Part shown: one piece after another, positions 11,294 to 23,480 of the stretch
Layout: every line of letters starts with the position of its first letter
Numbering within the stretch: the first letter of the stretch is position 1
Origin: Ctena decussata
Taxonomy: Eukaryota; Mollusca; Bivalvia; Lucinida; Lucinidae
Direction: 5' to 3'
DNA length: 64,000 nucleotides
Assembly: GCA_963989385.1 (NCBI GenBank)
Contig: OZ022499.1
Span: 35,208,993 to 35,272,992, forward strand
The notes under the pieces: generated by a model
Told to the model about the DNA's origin: nothing
What the model saw: only the letters and a program-made list of their open reading frames with translations
The model's database searches: none
Made by a program: the position numbers and the translations under genes

Positions 11294-12026
11294 GGACAAA
11301 GTCATAAACCATGTCTATCTCTTCATCAGGATCGGCCTGGTTTTACAATCAGCAACACAAACACGGAAACGCTAGTCGTCGCCATTTTGTTCCTAACTCG
11401 GAGTGTTCGGAACTGGAGTTTTCAAAAATATTTGTACGCGTGCGTCACATTTCGACCCGAGTAACATGAATAGGTATCTGCGAACTATCTCAAAGAGTTC
11501 ACCTATCTTCTTTGCATAAAGTAAGCGGTCTTAGTGATACTGACGAGAATAATGCTCTCTCAAAAAAAAAATACTTGCTTCTAGTTTGCGAACAAATGTA
11601 TCTTGGAAACGATTTTGGTTGGTATGTATGTTGTTTTAGGTTTAACGGCTCGTTGAGGCAGTATTTTAGTCTATAACGGACCATCTTCCAGAGAGAGGGA
11701 GAAAGAAAAGAGATAGTGGGGAGGAAAGCGGCCACACAACCTCACCCGCACCTTCTTCAAGCACAGTAGGCCCTTGCCCTACTACTGTCCAAATTAGTAG
11801 GGCGCCCCGGCATCTTGGAAACGATTTTGTACCAGTCAGCAGCATTTTTGTCAAAAAATCCCTTTGCAATGTATGAATAGTGCAAAATTGTGCAGCAAAA
11901 AATATGTACTTTCTTCCCAGGTGTTAAAGGCAGTATAATAAGCGCTTGGTAAGCTCCTGGACGTTGCCTTCTCATGTTTGTATATTATCCAACTGACGCC
12001 CCCACGCTCCAAATAAAATAAACATT
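11294..12026. other. Non-coding, nothing recognised
   Basis: No supported gene. Several short overlapping minus-strand open stretches (11499-12060) lack conserved motifs and overlap each other in different frames. Confidence 0.5.
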
Positions 12027-12260
12027 GAGCCGCAACACGACAAAACCAACAAAGTGGCATGTGCCCCCAGCGAGAACTCAGATCAGCCTGGACAACCGCC
12101 CTGTCTGATTAGAGTCTTGTATGTGCACTTAAACGATTGCTAAGGGTCTAAGCAAGCTCCTTCGGACAGTGAATACTCTGATCAGACTTGGCGGACGCCC
12201 AGGCTGATCTGAGTCTTCGCTGGGCATGCGCCCACTTTGTTGGTTTTGTTGTTTTGCTGC
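12027..12260. mobile_element. Palindromic 235-bp MITE, copy 1
   Basis: Begins GAGCCGCAACACGACAAAAC and ends GTTTTGTTGTTTTGCTGC, with inner inverted blocks (ATCAGCCTGG..GCC / GGC..CCAGGCTGATC). The whole element is a long imperfect palindrome able to fold into one hairpin. The same family occurs at 12358, 18499, 19501, 54241 and 59247, plus a fragment at 60479. Confidence 0.75.
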
Positions 12261-12357
12261 CCATATTTCTATTCTAAAACGTTCATACTGAAACGAAAGA
12301 AAACACAAGGGAAAAAAATCGGGCATCAATTTTGGCAAATATTACAAACATATAAGT

Positions 12358-12589
12358 GAGCTACGACGCGACAAACTCATCAATGTTGTTGTGCGCCCAA
12401 CGCAGACTTATATCAGCCTGGGCATCCGCCCAGTTTGTCAGACTCTTTAAGTAATCAAAAGGTAGCTAAGGGTCTAAGCTACCTCCATGCGGACAGCGAA
12501 GAATCTGATCACACTGGGCGGATGCCCAGGCTGATCTGAGTCTGCGCTGAGCGAATAACCACATTGTTCGTTTTGTCGTGTCGCGGCTC
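12358..12589. mobile_element. Palindromic 235-bp MITE, copy 2
   Basis: Same family as copy 1, separated from it by about 100 bp. It starts GAGCTACGACGCGAC and ends GTCGTGTCGCGGCTC; the central GTAGCTAAGGGTCTAAGCTACC segment forms the palindrome apex. Confidence 0.75.
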
Positions 12590-12900
12590 AATTATGAAGA
12601 AACTTTCTTAATATACAGCGAACTTTATGATTGAAAGAATTAATCAAACATGAACCTATGACCATTTATGCCAAGCGCCTCAGGCAAACAGTGTAGGTCC
12701 CAGTTCAGACACCGCAAAACACGGACCTTGATCGGAATCTACACTGTTTATAGAAGAAAAAAGTGGTCATTTCTGTTGAACAGAAAATGCAATTTAATAA
12801 TCTAAACCATAAATCCTCAAAAGACTGAACGACTCATCCTGTAAATCAGGTTAAAATTGTCAACGGATTAATCATATGACACTTTCTGTATTCGTTTCAG

Positions 12901-13269
12901 GATAACCTGCAGAGAATAGCTGGAACCGACAGAGAACTTGTTTGTGTGGGTGACAGATACTTTAGACCGGGTCGCAGTATTTTCTCCGAGATAATTACCT
13001 GTCTTGAAAACTGTGCTGTGGTAGTTGTTGTCATGTCAACAAATTATTGCAAAAGTGATTACTGTAAACTAGAAATTGAACAATCTCGTCTCATGCAAAA
13101 ACCTATAGTAATCATGGTAAAAGAAGAGGTGGACGAGGAAGAAATGAATGCAGTTACAAAGGAAATATTTAGACATTTTACTAGAATAGGATTCATTATG
13201 GAAGATGGAGAGGTTAGGCTTCAGCGCGATTGGGAAGATGTTTGTCTTTCCATCGTACAACTTCTGTGA
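12901..13269 (+). CDS. Last exon of a TIR-domain immune signalling protein
   Basis: An open frame follows a good acceptor (pyrimidine-rich tract ending TTTCAG at 12900) and closes with TGA at 13267-13269, giving 122 codons. It carries the second half of a TIR domain: a BB-loop-like segment DRYFRPGRSI, then FSEIITCLENCAVVVVVMS (strand C), then NYCKSDYCKLEIE, and a basic/acidic tail ending in a W residue (DWEDVC). TIR domains of Toll-like receptors, MyD88 and related adaptors transmit signals through homotypic contacts. The first part of the domain must lie on an upstream exon that I could not locate in this window. No transmembrane segment is on this exon, so receptor and adaptor cannot be told apart. 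There is no in-frame ATG at the left edge, consistent with an internal splice boundary. Confidence 0.75.
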   Translation, partial: DNLQRIAGTDRELVCVGDRYFRPGRSIFSEIITCLENCAVVVVVMSTNYCKSDYCKLEIEQSRLMQKPIVIMVKEEVDEEEMNAVTKEIFRHFTRIGFIMEDGEVRLQRDWEDVCLSIVQLL

Positions 13270-15604
13270 TGTTTAGAGAGAAATTTCCAATTGCCTTACA
13301 TACGATCGTGATGATTATCACTCTTTTTCATATGAATTAATGAATACTAACTAGGATAACTTGAAACAGAACGATAAATACACATGCAAATAATATAACA
13401 CAACAATAATCCCAAACAAAATGATACATGTGAAACAGTCAGACACGCTTTGGATGAACACTGATATTGAAGAAAAAATATAAGGAAAAGGAAAAGACTT
13501 TACAAAAAATACAAATTAAAACCAATACGGACTATGACAAATATTAAATAATCAACAATACTACACTCTCGACAGTATGAGTGGAGCATCATCAGAGATA
13601 ACGCTCGTGTTACCGGGTGCAGAAAATAATCGCCTTTAAGTAAAACAGCTTAAACAGGTATAACACAAATACAAAACTATTCACTTTATATGTTATGTGT
13701 GTTAATACGTTACTGTGTTTGCACTTTTTTGAAACCATGACAATTTGAAGCAATAGAATAGATGTACAAAATATTTGAATCTCTTCTGAGATGGTTGGCG
13801 ATACCTCTGTTAGGTTAACTTTCGGCACCCTAATGTTTGCTTTCAACATTTGAGTTTTATCTAAGGGCGATTACCATCTGCACCTTGTAATTCCAGCAGT
13901 AACATGAAAACTTCTTTACAGTAAAAGTGTAATCTGACAAATCATTTACTGTTGAATGCTGTATACGTTATCTTTATGACTACTAGTAACAAACCAAACA
14001 ATCGAAGAAAGTGAATTATTATTGATCCGAATTAAGTGTCATTTTGATGATGATTTCGGAGTAAAGGGGTTACCCCAATTGGACAGGGAGGCCAAGATAA
14101 TCATAGTTATTTCATGTCCCACAATATCCATTCACCTTAAAGGCTGGTGGTATGATGAAAAATAAACAAAATTCTAAAGGAACATCAATTAGCAAGGAAT
14201 GCAACAGAGAAAACAAAGTAAGCAACCTTGGTTAAGCTGAGTGTGTGTCCAGCAATGCAATGGTGCAACAATGCTAATGCCTTCTAGCACAAGCTTCAGC
14301 TAAATTCGTTTTTTTTTTTCAAACTGACTGAGAGTGAGTCCAGATGATTCCAGGCTAAAACCGGTCTAGAGTGTGTTTTAAAAATGTTTTTGTTTCAACT
14401 CTAAATGATGAAGCTTACACATATTTGGCAGTAGCAATATTTAATCTCAGGGACTGTTTTGAAAAAAAAAAGTTATAAACGTTACCTTTCTGAGTACAAA
14501 CTGTTAGTTTTTAATTATCTATGTTGATATTTTTGGTTTTGTTTAAAAGTCATTTGCATATTTATGAGAATAATAATATTTCGTGTTCAGATTAATTCAC
14601 AAAGGATTCATTGGAACATCGGGACAATCTCAGCTTTGCAAGTCATGCAAATAACACTGTTTTATGTCTAAGTAGGCTAACCGTGCAAAGATTACATTTA
14701 AAATAAATAACAAAAGTTTTTATTACAACTGTGTTGTTTAAAAGTAAGAATTTCAAATCAAAAGAATATATTCCTGGTGGGAATGATAAATGCTTTTCTC
14801 AAACATTTTAATCTGTTAAGTACGTTACTTTGGTTAAAATATGTGTTGTAAGGTCAAAAATAATGTTTGAACTGTTGTTTTATATCATGCTTAACTTGAT
14901 CAAATTGCAACAGACCCAATTGGTCAGTTTTATTAGCTTATTCGCTGTGTAAAAAATGACTTTGCATCCACCGAATGGGAATAGGTGTAACCAAGTTCAA
15001 CAGGACGTAGCTGACAAAGTATAAAAGCTAGAGAGTCAAATTTCTTTTTTTAGAAATATATCAAACGGAGTCAATTAGAAATTGAACTATTCCGGCTATT
15101 TTATCACCGACTGTTTATGAAATGCAACAACCTAAGTTGATTTTAAATTTATGAGGGGTACATAATATATTGTAGCGAAAATAACAGTACAGAGTTTTGA
15201 ACTGTTTTCTCAGCAGACTAATTTATAGCATATTTACCATTCTTGCAGAATCATATTGATATTTGATCCATTAGTATTGTTTAAACACATTTCTTATTGG
15301 CTTTAATCAATATCATGAATATGTTTGATATTAAATATTTTACGGGGTAACGCAAAAAACGACCCACTGCAGAGTTATGCAAGGCTTGTCAAAGTGGCAA
15401 ACGCTGAATTTGAGAAGTATAGACCAAGGCAATTATTTTGATATATAAAAACAAATGTTACACTCCGTAGACCATCCCCTAGAAAGATAGCCCATCATAT
15501 TTGCTCCACTATTAGTATGGCATCAGAAAGTGTCATTTGCTTTATACTTATACTAGAAATATAGAAAATGATTTAAAATCTTAAATTTCTTTTGAAATCT
15601 TTTG
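13270..15604. other. Non-coding, AT-rich, nothing recognised
   Basis: This includes the 3' region of the TIR gene. No repeat array, RNA gene or convincing ORF was found; a 79-codon minus stretch (13610-13849) has no motif. Confidence 0.5.
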
Positions 15605-16579
15605 TAAGGGCCCAGTCTCACTGTCCCGTTTTGAATGCTAGGTTGTTCTGCGTTTCCCGCCCAACTTTTGGCAGAGAGTTTACCCCGTTTTGTAGGTATT
15701 AAGGTGTCACTACGTGTCTAGTACGTTTCTTATACGTTTCACTATGATTTGCTTCGTATTACCCGGTTATCAAACGGATTAGTGTCACGCTTTCAGAAGG
15801 GATGATAACAGTTTACTTACCTACGTACGTTTTACTAGGGACTATTGGGTAGTGTCCGGTATAACTGCCTAGTCAACGTGAGGATTGGGTAGGTATAAAA
15901 AAAACATGCTAAATCGTTATAAAACGCAGAAGAAATGTCACAAAACGTACTAAGACGTGGAAAAAGCGTATAATGCGTAGAAGTACGTAGGGGACATTCA
16001 CGTATGGCCATATATTTGCACGTTTTTATAATCTTTCATTTACGTTCTTGTACGTTTAGACTATGTTAAGACACGTTTTTATTACGCATGCAGTAAGTGT
16101 TTCGAAATGTTACGTTTAAGTTGAATTTTCAATTGAAACGTAGCTAGGCCACGTATGTAGCTGTATGTATCCGTATATAATACGTATTCACTACATTTTA
16201 TGTGCATATTCCCGTTTTGGTACGTTTTGAATACGTAGAAAAACCTAGTCCTCAATACATGACAGTGAGACTGAGGCTTTGAAAACCCCTAGGTTATTTT
16301 TGTTACGTTTTTGAACGTATTATTTAATGCGTTTCGGCTACATTTTAGTATGATTTGACCACGTTTAACTACGTGTTGCTACGTTTTACTAGGTATACGC
16401 TACTTATATCGAAATGCAATTTTTAAATTAAACATTCTTAATAAAACGTAACTAGGCCACGTATTTAGCTACATCTATATACGTATTCACTACGTTTTAC
16501 AAGGTAAACTGCCGCTTTGCGCCGTTTAAAAACGCAGTAAAACCTAGCCCTCAAAACGAGACAGTGAGACTGTGGCTTA
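15605..16579. mobile_element. MITE-like element with CAGTCTCACTGTC inverted ends, nested or tandem structure
   Basis: The left end (GGGCCCAGTCTCACTGTC, then CCGTTTTGA and GCTAGG) is matched in inverted orientation by CCTAGCCCTCAAAACGAGAC and AGTGAGACTGTGGC at about 16541-16575. A second inverted end (CCTAGTCCTCAATACATGAC, then AGTGAGACTGAGGC) occurs internally at about 16244-16278, so one left end faces two right ends. The interior is saturated with TACGTTTT, ACGTAG and TACGTATTCACTAC words. Composition and terminal style recall the insertion at 969-2112 although the end sequences differ. Confidence 0.6.
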
Positions 16580-16879
16580 AACATCTTACAATTTTAAAAT
16601 ACAGAATCCGTACAAAGCAATCTTATGAGCGGTTCTGGGCCGTTGTGCCCTTCTTTCTTTTAATTATTTGTTAATTTCTTGTTTCTTTATCTATCTATTT
16701 AGTTATTTACTCTTTTTCAAGTCAGTTCTGATAATATCTGTTTAAAACATAGTGGTGTCACAGCCACACATGTGTGTCGCGTGTGTCTGTTTATTATGTT
16801 ATGACTCCATCACACACATATGGACGCACACAAAGACACACGTTTTACTCGAAGTTCAAGACAATATTATTTGTTTGGG

Positions 16880-17070
16880 TATAAACTGTGGTATGGATGG
16901 ATTGGATTACGTCCTTTTCAACAGTATTTCGGTCCTATCAGGGCGATGGGACGGTAACAATGAAAGGCTGTGTGAGACGGAACCCAGTTTACGATTGAAA
17001 AGATTACCGCATCCAGCGGAACTCGAAATCCGAGACCCTTAGACCAGCAGAACTGAGCTACCGGGACTCC
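16880..17070 (-). mobile_element. tRNA-derived SINE (minus strand)
   Basis: Read from 17070 leftward, GGAGTCCCGGTAGCTCAGTT gives a pol III A-box-like segment and GGATTTCGAGTTCC (17032-17019) a B-box-like segment about 40 nt later, followed by a non-tRNA body. The tRNA part does not fold well enough for a functional tRNA gene, so a SINE is the better call. Confidence 0.5.
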
Positions 17071-17525
17071 TAAAAAAGTGTGGTCACTCACCGATGCGAC
17101 TAGGATGGGATCCCGTGTATATATCTACGTTTGTACGTGTGCGAGTGCATGATCGTGTCTGACCGCGTGTGCGGCGCTTGGCCTTCGCTTATAGTTTATA
17201 TTTGTGATTGAAATATTGTTTCATATTCTGTTCCGCTTTTTGACTACGCGCTATCTCAGTAGTCCCTGTTAGTGCATGGTAGGTCATATGCACTGATAAT
17301 GTTCAATTATTTAGGTAAAGTACACAAACCCATGAAAGTCGAATATTGGGACGGATAGATGAACGGGTGAGCCTTTTCCACAGTAGTTGAATTATTTAGT
17401 GGTAATTGTGGTCCGCCGATTTAATTCCATAGACTTAATGACATCTTCTAAAGACACGAACAGATCAGGCAATTTGGAGAGTTAACAATAACCTAACTGG
17501 GCTGGGGAAACTGTCCTATAGGGTC

Positions 17526-17738
17526 TAGTCGGGTAAATTCGGACAACGGATAAATTCGGACATGGCATTGCGAACAGTGAAAATCCAGATGAGACGGCTC
17601 ACAATGAGCCGTCTAATCAGGATTTTCACTGTTTGCCCAGTTCATTTTGTTCTACTTCTAAACAACTGACATGTAAAGGAAACAACGTCACTGTCCGACT
17701 TTACCTGCTGTCCGAAGTTATCCGACTTGACCCGACCG
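17526..17738. mobile_element. TA-flanked palindromic MITE, copy 1 (Tc1/mariner-like)
   Basis: Inverted ends AGTCGGGTAAATTCGGACA / TCCGACTTGACCCGAC surround a central palindrome (GATGAGACGGCTCACAATGA then GCCGTCTAATCAGGATTTTC). It is homologous to 20868-21080 throughout. The ends of this copy have drifted. Confidence 0.65.
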
Positions 17739-17862
17739 ATCAAATAATGTTATCCAGGACTTGAACACTTTAGATTCATCGTCCAAAGGTTCATCAATAC
17801 TTTCAAGGCTGTGAATAATTAAAATTCATCTGCACAGGAATTAAACCAGTCCGCCAATTTTC

Positions 17863-18000
17863 GCTTCCTGCAGAGACTGTCCGTCATATTTGGCTTCCGC
17901 CGAGACTGTCCGCGAACTCTTGCTTCCTGCCGGGACTACTGTCATCGAAAAATGGCTTCCTGTCGAGACTGTCCGCGTGACTCTGCTTCCTGCTGAGAGC
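17863..18000 (-). repeat. Short tandem repeat, about 32-36-bp unit
   Basis: Four degenerate copies of a unit containing GCTTCCTGCCGAGACTGTCC follow each other. The AT-rich DNA around it has no supported gene. Confidence 0.5.
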
Positions 18001-18498
18001 CTCGATTATACCCTGTGGTCTGTGGGAATGAAATAAGGCGAAAACTGTAGAAACGCCTATAAAAACCAATCCCTCCCCGACCAGACAAACATCCCCAGAT
18101 AGATACGCATAAAAAAAATAAAAAAGGAAATAAACTCCATTTTGAGATATTTGTCTTCTATAGGCCAGGCTGTGATGACATTTCATTGTTATTTAGACCA
18201 TTGTCTCCCCTTCTTTGTCTGAAAAGCTGTGTGGTTGGGATTTTGACCGAGCCAAGATTAACTTCTCCGACACAAAACAGCTTACTTCGTAATCATCCTG
18301 TAATCTCCAGTTCTATGTTCGTGTTCCGGAGAGAGAGACAGAGAGAGAAAGCGAGAAAGAGAGAGATCATCAACTAATTAAAAAAAACGCGTTTTAAAAG
18401 GAACTGTATATTTTCGAGAAAAAAATGATATCAAAAGAAAAAGTAAAACAATTGTTAAGTAGTAATTTTTTAAACAATTTACTACTGTGAATAATTAT

Positions 18499-18734
18499 GA
18501 GCTGCGACACGAGAAAACCAACAATGTGGTTGTGCGCCCAGCGCAGACTCAGATCAGCCTGGGCATCCGCCCAGTCTGATCAGAGTCTTCGCTGCCCGCA
18601 TGAAGGTAGCATAGACCCTTAGCTACCCTCTAAGCGCTTAGCAAAAAGTCTGATCAGACTGGGCGGATGCACTGGCTGATCTGAGTCTACGCTGGGCGCA
18701 CAACCAGTTTGTTGGTTTTCTCACGTCGCGGCTC
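18499..18734. mobile_element. Palindromic 235-bp MITE, copy 3
   Basis: Starts GAGCTGCGACACGAGAAAAC and ends GTTTTCTCACGTCGCGGCTC. It is a well-preserved member of the family described at 12027, with intact inverted ends. Confidence 0.8.
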
Positions 18735-19500
18735 TTTTATGCTTGCCATGCGCAGTGCTAACCAGACATGTCCGTAAGTTAAAAACAGATTACTTTATGA
18801 GGAAATCGCCGCACACAGTTCGTAAAATAAGTCATCCTTAGTCTCCATTCATCCATGTCGGACAAAGGAAGACTAAAGAATAAAATCTACCACTGATAGG
18901 CATGTCCTTGGCTCTTCATGGCAATATTGAGGCAAAAAAATAAAATCATTACGTTCAGACACTGAAATTGAAATTTAGCTCTTTGATAAAATGAAAGACA
19001 GAAGAAAAGACAGAAAAAATGATTTACCTGATTCCTAGTTATTTCCATAATTCTGACGAATATCCGCGAGAACCAGCCGGTCCCATTATAGAGTTGCCTG
19101 AACGATAATAGAACAAGGCACCACTTACAATGAAACTGGCGGTCCCCGGGCTACCTCACCCACCCCTTAGCACTAAATGTGTTTGCGGGGTTGCTATGGG
19201 TGAGACCCTAGAACCTAGGAAAATTCCCAGAACACGAACATTCCGAGAGGTTACGAAGTAAGCTTTGATCAGTTTAAGTTAATTTTGTGCTTCGACAAAA
19301 TCCACTTCCAGTCCGCCATGGCAGCCTATTCTCACAGCGTAGAGCGAAGTCTACTGCCCGTGAGAGAGCGAACCACAGCTTTTCAGACGTGGGGGAGAAT
19401 CCGACGTTCCCACAACAAACCTAAGCTTATATACCTTCGAACACAAAAGATATTGACTCAATAACTAAATATAGTAATACTTACTTAAGCGAAAATATAA
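18735..19500. other. Non-coding, nothing recognised
   Basis: No ORF, repeat or RNA gene could be supported between the two MITE copies. Confidence 0.45.
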
Positions 19501-19726
19501 GAGCTGCGACACGAGAAAGTGGGCGTTGGACAAGCGCAGACTCAGTTCAGCCTGGGCATCCAACCAGTCCGATTAGACTCTTCGCTAAGCGCTTAAAGGG
19601 TTGCTAAGGATCTAAGCTACCTCCGTGCGGATAGCGAATGCTATGATCAGACTGGGCGGATGCCCAGGCTGATCTGAGTCTCCGCTGGGCCCACAACCAC
19701 TTTGTTGGTTTTTCGGGTCGCGGATC
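19501..19726. mobile_element. Palindromic 235-bp MITE, copy 4
   Basis: Starts GAGCTGCGACACGAGAAAG and ends TTTTTCGGGTCGCGGATC. It has a small deletion near the left end relative to copy 3. Confidence 0.75.
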
Positions 19727-19904
19727 AATTTTAATTCATTAAGGTACAAGCAGTCTTGTTATGGTTTTGACTTTAAAGACTGTACACAGGTAAAGTTGTG
19801 CCAAATTTAAAGTTCATTGTTACAGTCAATAGAGGCTGAACGTTCAGAATTAAAAAAAAAAACTTGCCTGCTTGTACGCATGTGATAACCAAGCTTTTCA
19901 GGAG

Positions 19905-20110
19905 CACCAATAGCTAAGTAGTTTAAGCACTGGCCTGCTGATCAAGCGGTCCCGGGTTCGAGCCCGGCTGTAGGTGGGAATCTGTTCAGTTTATAAGGAC
20001 GTGTGGCTATAACTGTGCAGATATCTAGTGATCCTTTATGAAACATGGCTGATACTGATACTAAAACGGTGCACTCTGAGACTATTCCACGGCATTTGTG
20101 TACGTACAAT
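19905..20110 (+). mobile_element. tRNA-derived SINE
   Basis: A-box-like TAGCTAAGTAGT (19911-19922) and a canonical B-box GGTTCGAGCCC (19955-19965) lie at tRNA spacing, followed by an unrelated body. The 5' acceptor-stem partner is missing and no CCA-end pairing is evident, so this is a SINE head rather than a tRNA gene. The right boundary is approximate. Confidence 0.55.
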
Positions 20111-20544
20111 CATACTTTCAGCACATTGTCTGCCAACTGATTTATTAATTATACATTCAGTAGAAATGTAGACCAAACCTCAGTCGTTTACTGTGTTGGA
20201 GATTATAAGCATTAGATGTTTGACCTCCAGGTCAAAGTACTTAAGTACAAAAAACGGGGACGAATATTGTCTAAAAAAGAGCTGTTGGCTTAAGGTGTAT
20301 GTGTACATCTCCATGTTTTTCAGCTATTTTTACAAAGATGAACAACTTTTATCATATGACGTCGCATCTGAGAGTGTATTAAAGCCATGCATTAAAAACG
20401 ATAATCCGCTAGTGGATTAAATATGCAAATTACGTCGTTGACGTCCATTAAAACGTCGCGTTTTCTAATGGAGAAATCATGACGTTTTAGGGCAAAATTT
20501 GCTAATAAAATGCGATTTCAGTGTCTATGATAAACAGAATCTTG

Positions 20545-20670
20545 CATTCGTGCTCATGTATTATTGAATTTATTAAACTCGTTGGTGAAAACGATAAGAT
20601 GCTCGGCAGAGCCTCGCATCTTATCTTTTTCCCCAACTCGTTTAATAAATTCAATAATACATGAGCACTC
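20545..20670. repeat. Inverted repeat able to form a long hairpin
   Basis: GTGCTCATGTATTATTGAAT, then TTATTAAACTCGTTGG, is mirrored by CCAACTCGTTTAATAAATTC, then AATAATACATGAGCAC, around the inner arms GATAAGATGC..GCATCTTATC. The arms are about 55 nt each. It is probably a short foldback MITE. Confidence 0.6.
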
Positions 20671-20867
20671 ATTAAGATCCCCTATTTATAGCTGTCTGTT
20701 TGCTTCCCTAGACGATGAAGCCCTTCCATAAAGGGATCTACTCTTAAAGGGGCGACTTTCTCTCCAAGAGGAGTCAGAAGTTAACCACCAATTAAAAGGA
20801 AGATAAATATGAAATGGCAGAGTTGCTTTTCTTGAGAGTGTATCTGTGAAAATCTATGAAACGACTA

Positions 20868-21080
20868 GGGTCAAGTCAGGTAAATTCGGACAGCAGGTAA
20901 ATTCGGACAGGGACATTGTTTCCTTTATATGTCAGTTGTTTGGAATTAAAACAAAAGTAACATGGCAAACAGTGAAAATTCTGATGAGACGGCTCATCAT
21001 GAGCCGTCTCATCTGGATTTTCACTGTCTGCAATGGTATGTCCGAATTTACATGCTGTCCGAATATACCTGACTTGACCC
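20868..21080. mobile_element. TA-flanked palindromic MITE, copy 2 (Tc1/mariner-like)
   Basis: Perfect inverted ends GGGTCAAGTC / GACTTGACCC are each bordered by TA (20866-20867 and 21081-21082), the target duplication of Tc1/mariner elements. The central palindrome GATGAGACGGCTCATCATGA then GCCGTCTCATC is intact. It is non-autonomous and contains no transposase. Confidence 0.8.
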
Positions 21081-21333
21081 TAGTTGGACCACAGTGATCC
21101 CAACCAAATACATTGGTGGTCATGCGTCAATTTTCAAACCTAAGCTGCCATCTAACACATAACTTGTTACCCTTTTATAAGTACCTCTTGGCCAGACGGT
21201 TCTAATGAAGGGCATCAGCGTACGTTTTTTTAATTGTCATTGAACTAAAACTTTTCCTAATTATTAGCATATACTCTCTTTTATCTGGAGCTCCATATAG
21301 CAATACACGGACCACATATCTAGATTTTATCTC

Positions 21334-21555
21334 ATATAAAATTTCCATTTAAAAGGAAGGCTTGCCCAGCTAAGACAGTGAAATTTTCATGAGTTGTTAT
21401 TGAAGTGAACCCGATTGTTAGAGCACTTTCTGTTGCTAGCTTTTATATAGCAAAGTATTTAATTTCTAACTTATTGAATGGTGGCATTATCCACGGATGT
21501 AAGGTAAAAACAAGTGTAGAACTTATTTGAAAAACAAATTGAAAAAAAAATATTT

Positions 21556-21601
<46 letters not shown>

Positions 21602-22015
21602 CAACAACAACAACAAAAAACAGTTTCCAACGTTTTGGCCGGCCGTTTTAGGCATGTCTCAAGGAAAATAACTATATGGACCTATTTCAAGTCTTCTTCA
21701 CGGCTGTTGAGTCACATTTAGTCTGAATCAAAATTTTAGGAAAGGCTGTTTCAAACCCATGTCTATGGAATCTTGGCACATCTGAACTTGGCATCAAAAG
21801 AAGACAATAAATTTATATTTACTGAAGTTTATTTTTGGTTTAAGTGGCATCAGTGGCAGTGACTGGAACAAAATTTTGACACTCTGAGAAGAAAATGCAT
21901 GCTGCTGTTGTTTGGGACCATAACTTGCTTTACACCATTTGGAAAAAAACAAAGCACGGAACCCATTGCGTTCGTATTTCCATGAACTCCCGACAAATGA
22001 AATTTATCTCTTTTC
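21334..22015 (+). repeat. Dispersed 0.67-kb element with internal CA microsatellite, copy A
   Basis: Starts ATATAAAATTTCCATTT and ends near CAAATGAAATTTATCT, weakly inverted to the start. It carries a (CA)n(CAA)n microsatellite at 21558-21616. It is collinear with 63007-63668 at very high identity, including the tract position, so both are copies of one non-autonomous element. Confidence 0.75.
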
Positions 22016-23480
22016 AGTAAATGTGATAAGGGAAGAAAATCGTCAAAAGCGCTTGTTTCTAAATTTAAACAATAAATTTGAACTCTGCTCTTTCAGATTT
22101 TACACTGATACACAGATCAGCCCACTCCGGCATAAGCGCAATCAGATCAGTCTAGCCTCAGCATGAAAGATGAAGAATATATATATGCCGAAAAAGACTG
22201 ATCGGATCCAACGAATGCATCGGCGCTGGACAGTGTGCCGGCTGTTCTGACTAGTCAGATTATGCGATGCCCTAAGGCCTAGTTTTTTGCGACGCGGCTG
22301 CATGATTTTTTGGAAAAGCTAATGCTTTGCGCTAAGCTATACGGTATATTTCTTTGGATGCAAAGCCAAATACTTTGCATTGCATTCAGAGTTTCATTTT
22401 TTATGTCATCAGTTTATAAAAAGCAATTGAAATGTGGCCAAGTTCAAGGCATTTGTAAAAGAAAAACGTGCTTTTTAACGGAAATATTTAAAAAAAAAAT
22501 ACATGAACTATCAAAAATAGAGTAAAGTTTCCATCGTTATTTTTAGCAGATGAGGCAGTGACCTATATATAGAAAGTATTTATAGGTCACTGGATGAGGC
22601 AAATCGGATATGGATAAAAATAGACAAAATCAAACGAGGTATTTGTTTGTTATGTCTGTGAAGAAAATAATGAAGAAATGCTGTCTCAAACCGGAACGAA
22701 CTTTCCGATCTCTTTGGCTTAATTGCTGCCCTAAAAAAGTTTAGAACGAATCGTTGCAGTACACATTCACTGTGTACACACTCTCCTGGTATTTTCCGAC
22801 TAAGCGTGACGTATCGTTTCTTCCGAAAATAACTCGGTATCACTAAACCACTTGAATACTGGCTTGCGCTCGAAAGCGCAAGCCAAAAAAAGTGAATGAC
22901 TCAACCTGTATCCCTCTACTTCTTTCTTTCAAATTTTAAAACAAAGCCAATACTGGTCAAATGTCAAATTAAATGTTGTTTGTTGCCTATATGATATAGA
23001 AAAAAAAAGTAAAAAGTATGCAAAGACCAGGAACTGAAACAATCAAAATCCAAATCCAGCCCTCAAACCATAGTTGGAAACAACTAAGATTACAAATAAT
23101 CAAGATACAGAGAACATATGGCCAACCGAGTGAGCAGCTTGTTCCCAAAAGGTGGCCACTCAGCAACCCAAACCGAACCAAAAATAATAAGAACATACAT
23201 AAGGTAAAACATCACAGAAACTCTGACACCAAAAGCAGGCAACAGAGAACCAATGGTCGGGCGACAGGTTCTCATAATATTAGTGCAGCCTTGTCCATAC
23301 ATAAACAAACCAAAAGCTGTAGGCGAACTGGTTTTGGAAGGTTGGAAAATATTTGCTGACATAGATCATGGGTTATACATTGCACTTTGGTTGTGCAACA
23401 GATTATAGGCAGCCAGTCTGTCATCTATATTTGTTTGAATTATCCTAAATGAAGATATATAAATGCAAATATTTGATATA
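22016..23480. other. Non-coding, with one perfect short hairpin
   Basis: No supported gene. A perfect 10-bp stem with a CGAA loop (GGCTTGCGCTCGAAAGCGCA then AGCC) lies at 22861-22884. Overlapping open stretches on both strands at 22987-23362 have no motif. Confidence 0.5.

Noticed and set aside
19905..19980. Functional tRNA gene
   Set aside because: A- and B-boxes are present, but the acceptor stem does not pair and an unrelated body follows, so a SINE head is the better reading. The same applies to 17000-17070 and 55058-55110.
22861..22884. Perfect hairpin as a terminator or small RNA
   Set aside because: It is short, isolated, not next to any gene, and followed only by a short A run.
22987..23362. 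Overlapping open stretches on both strands
   Set aside because: They are mutual shadows with low-complexity composition and no motif.
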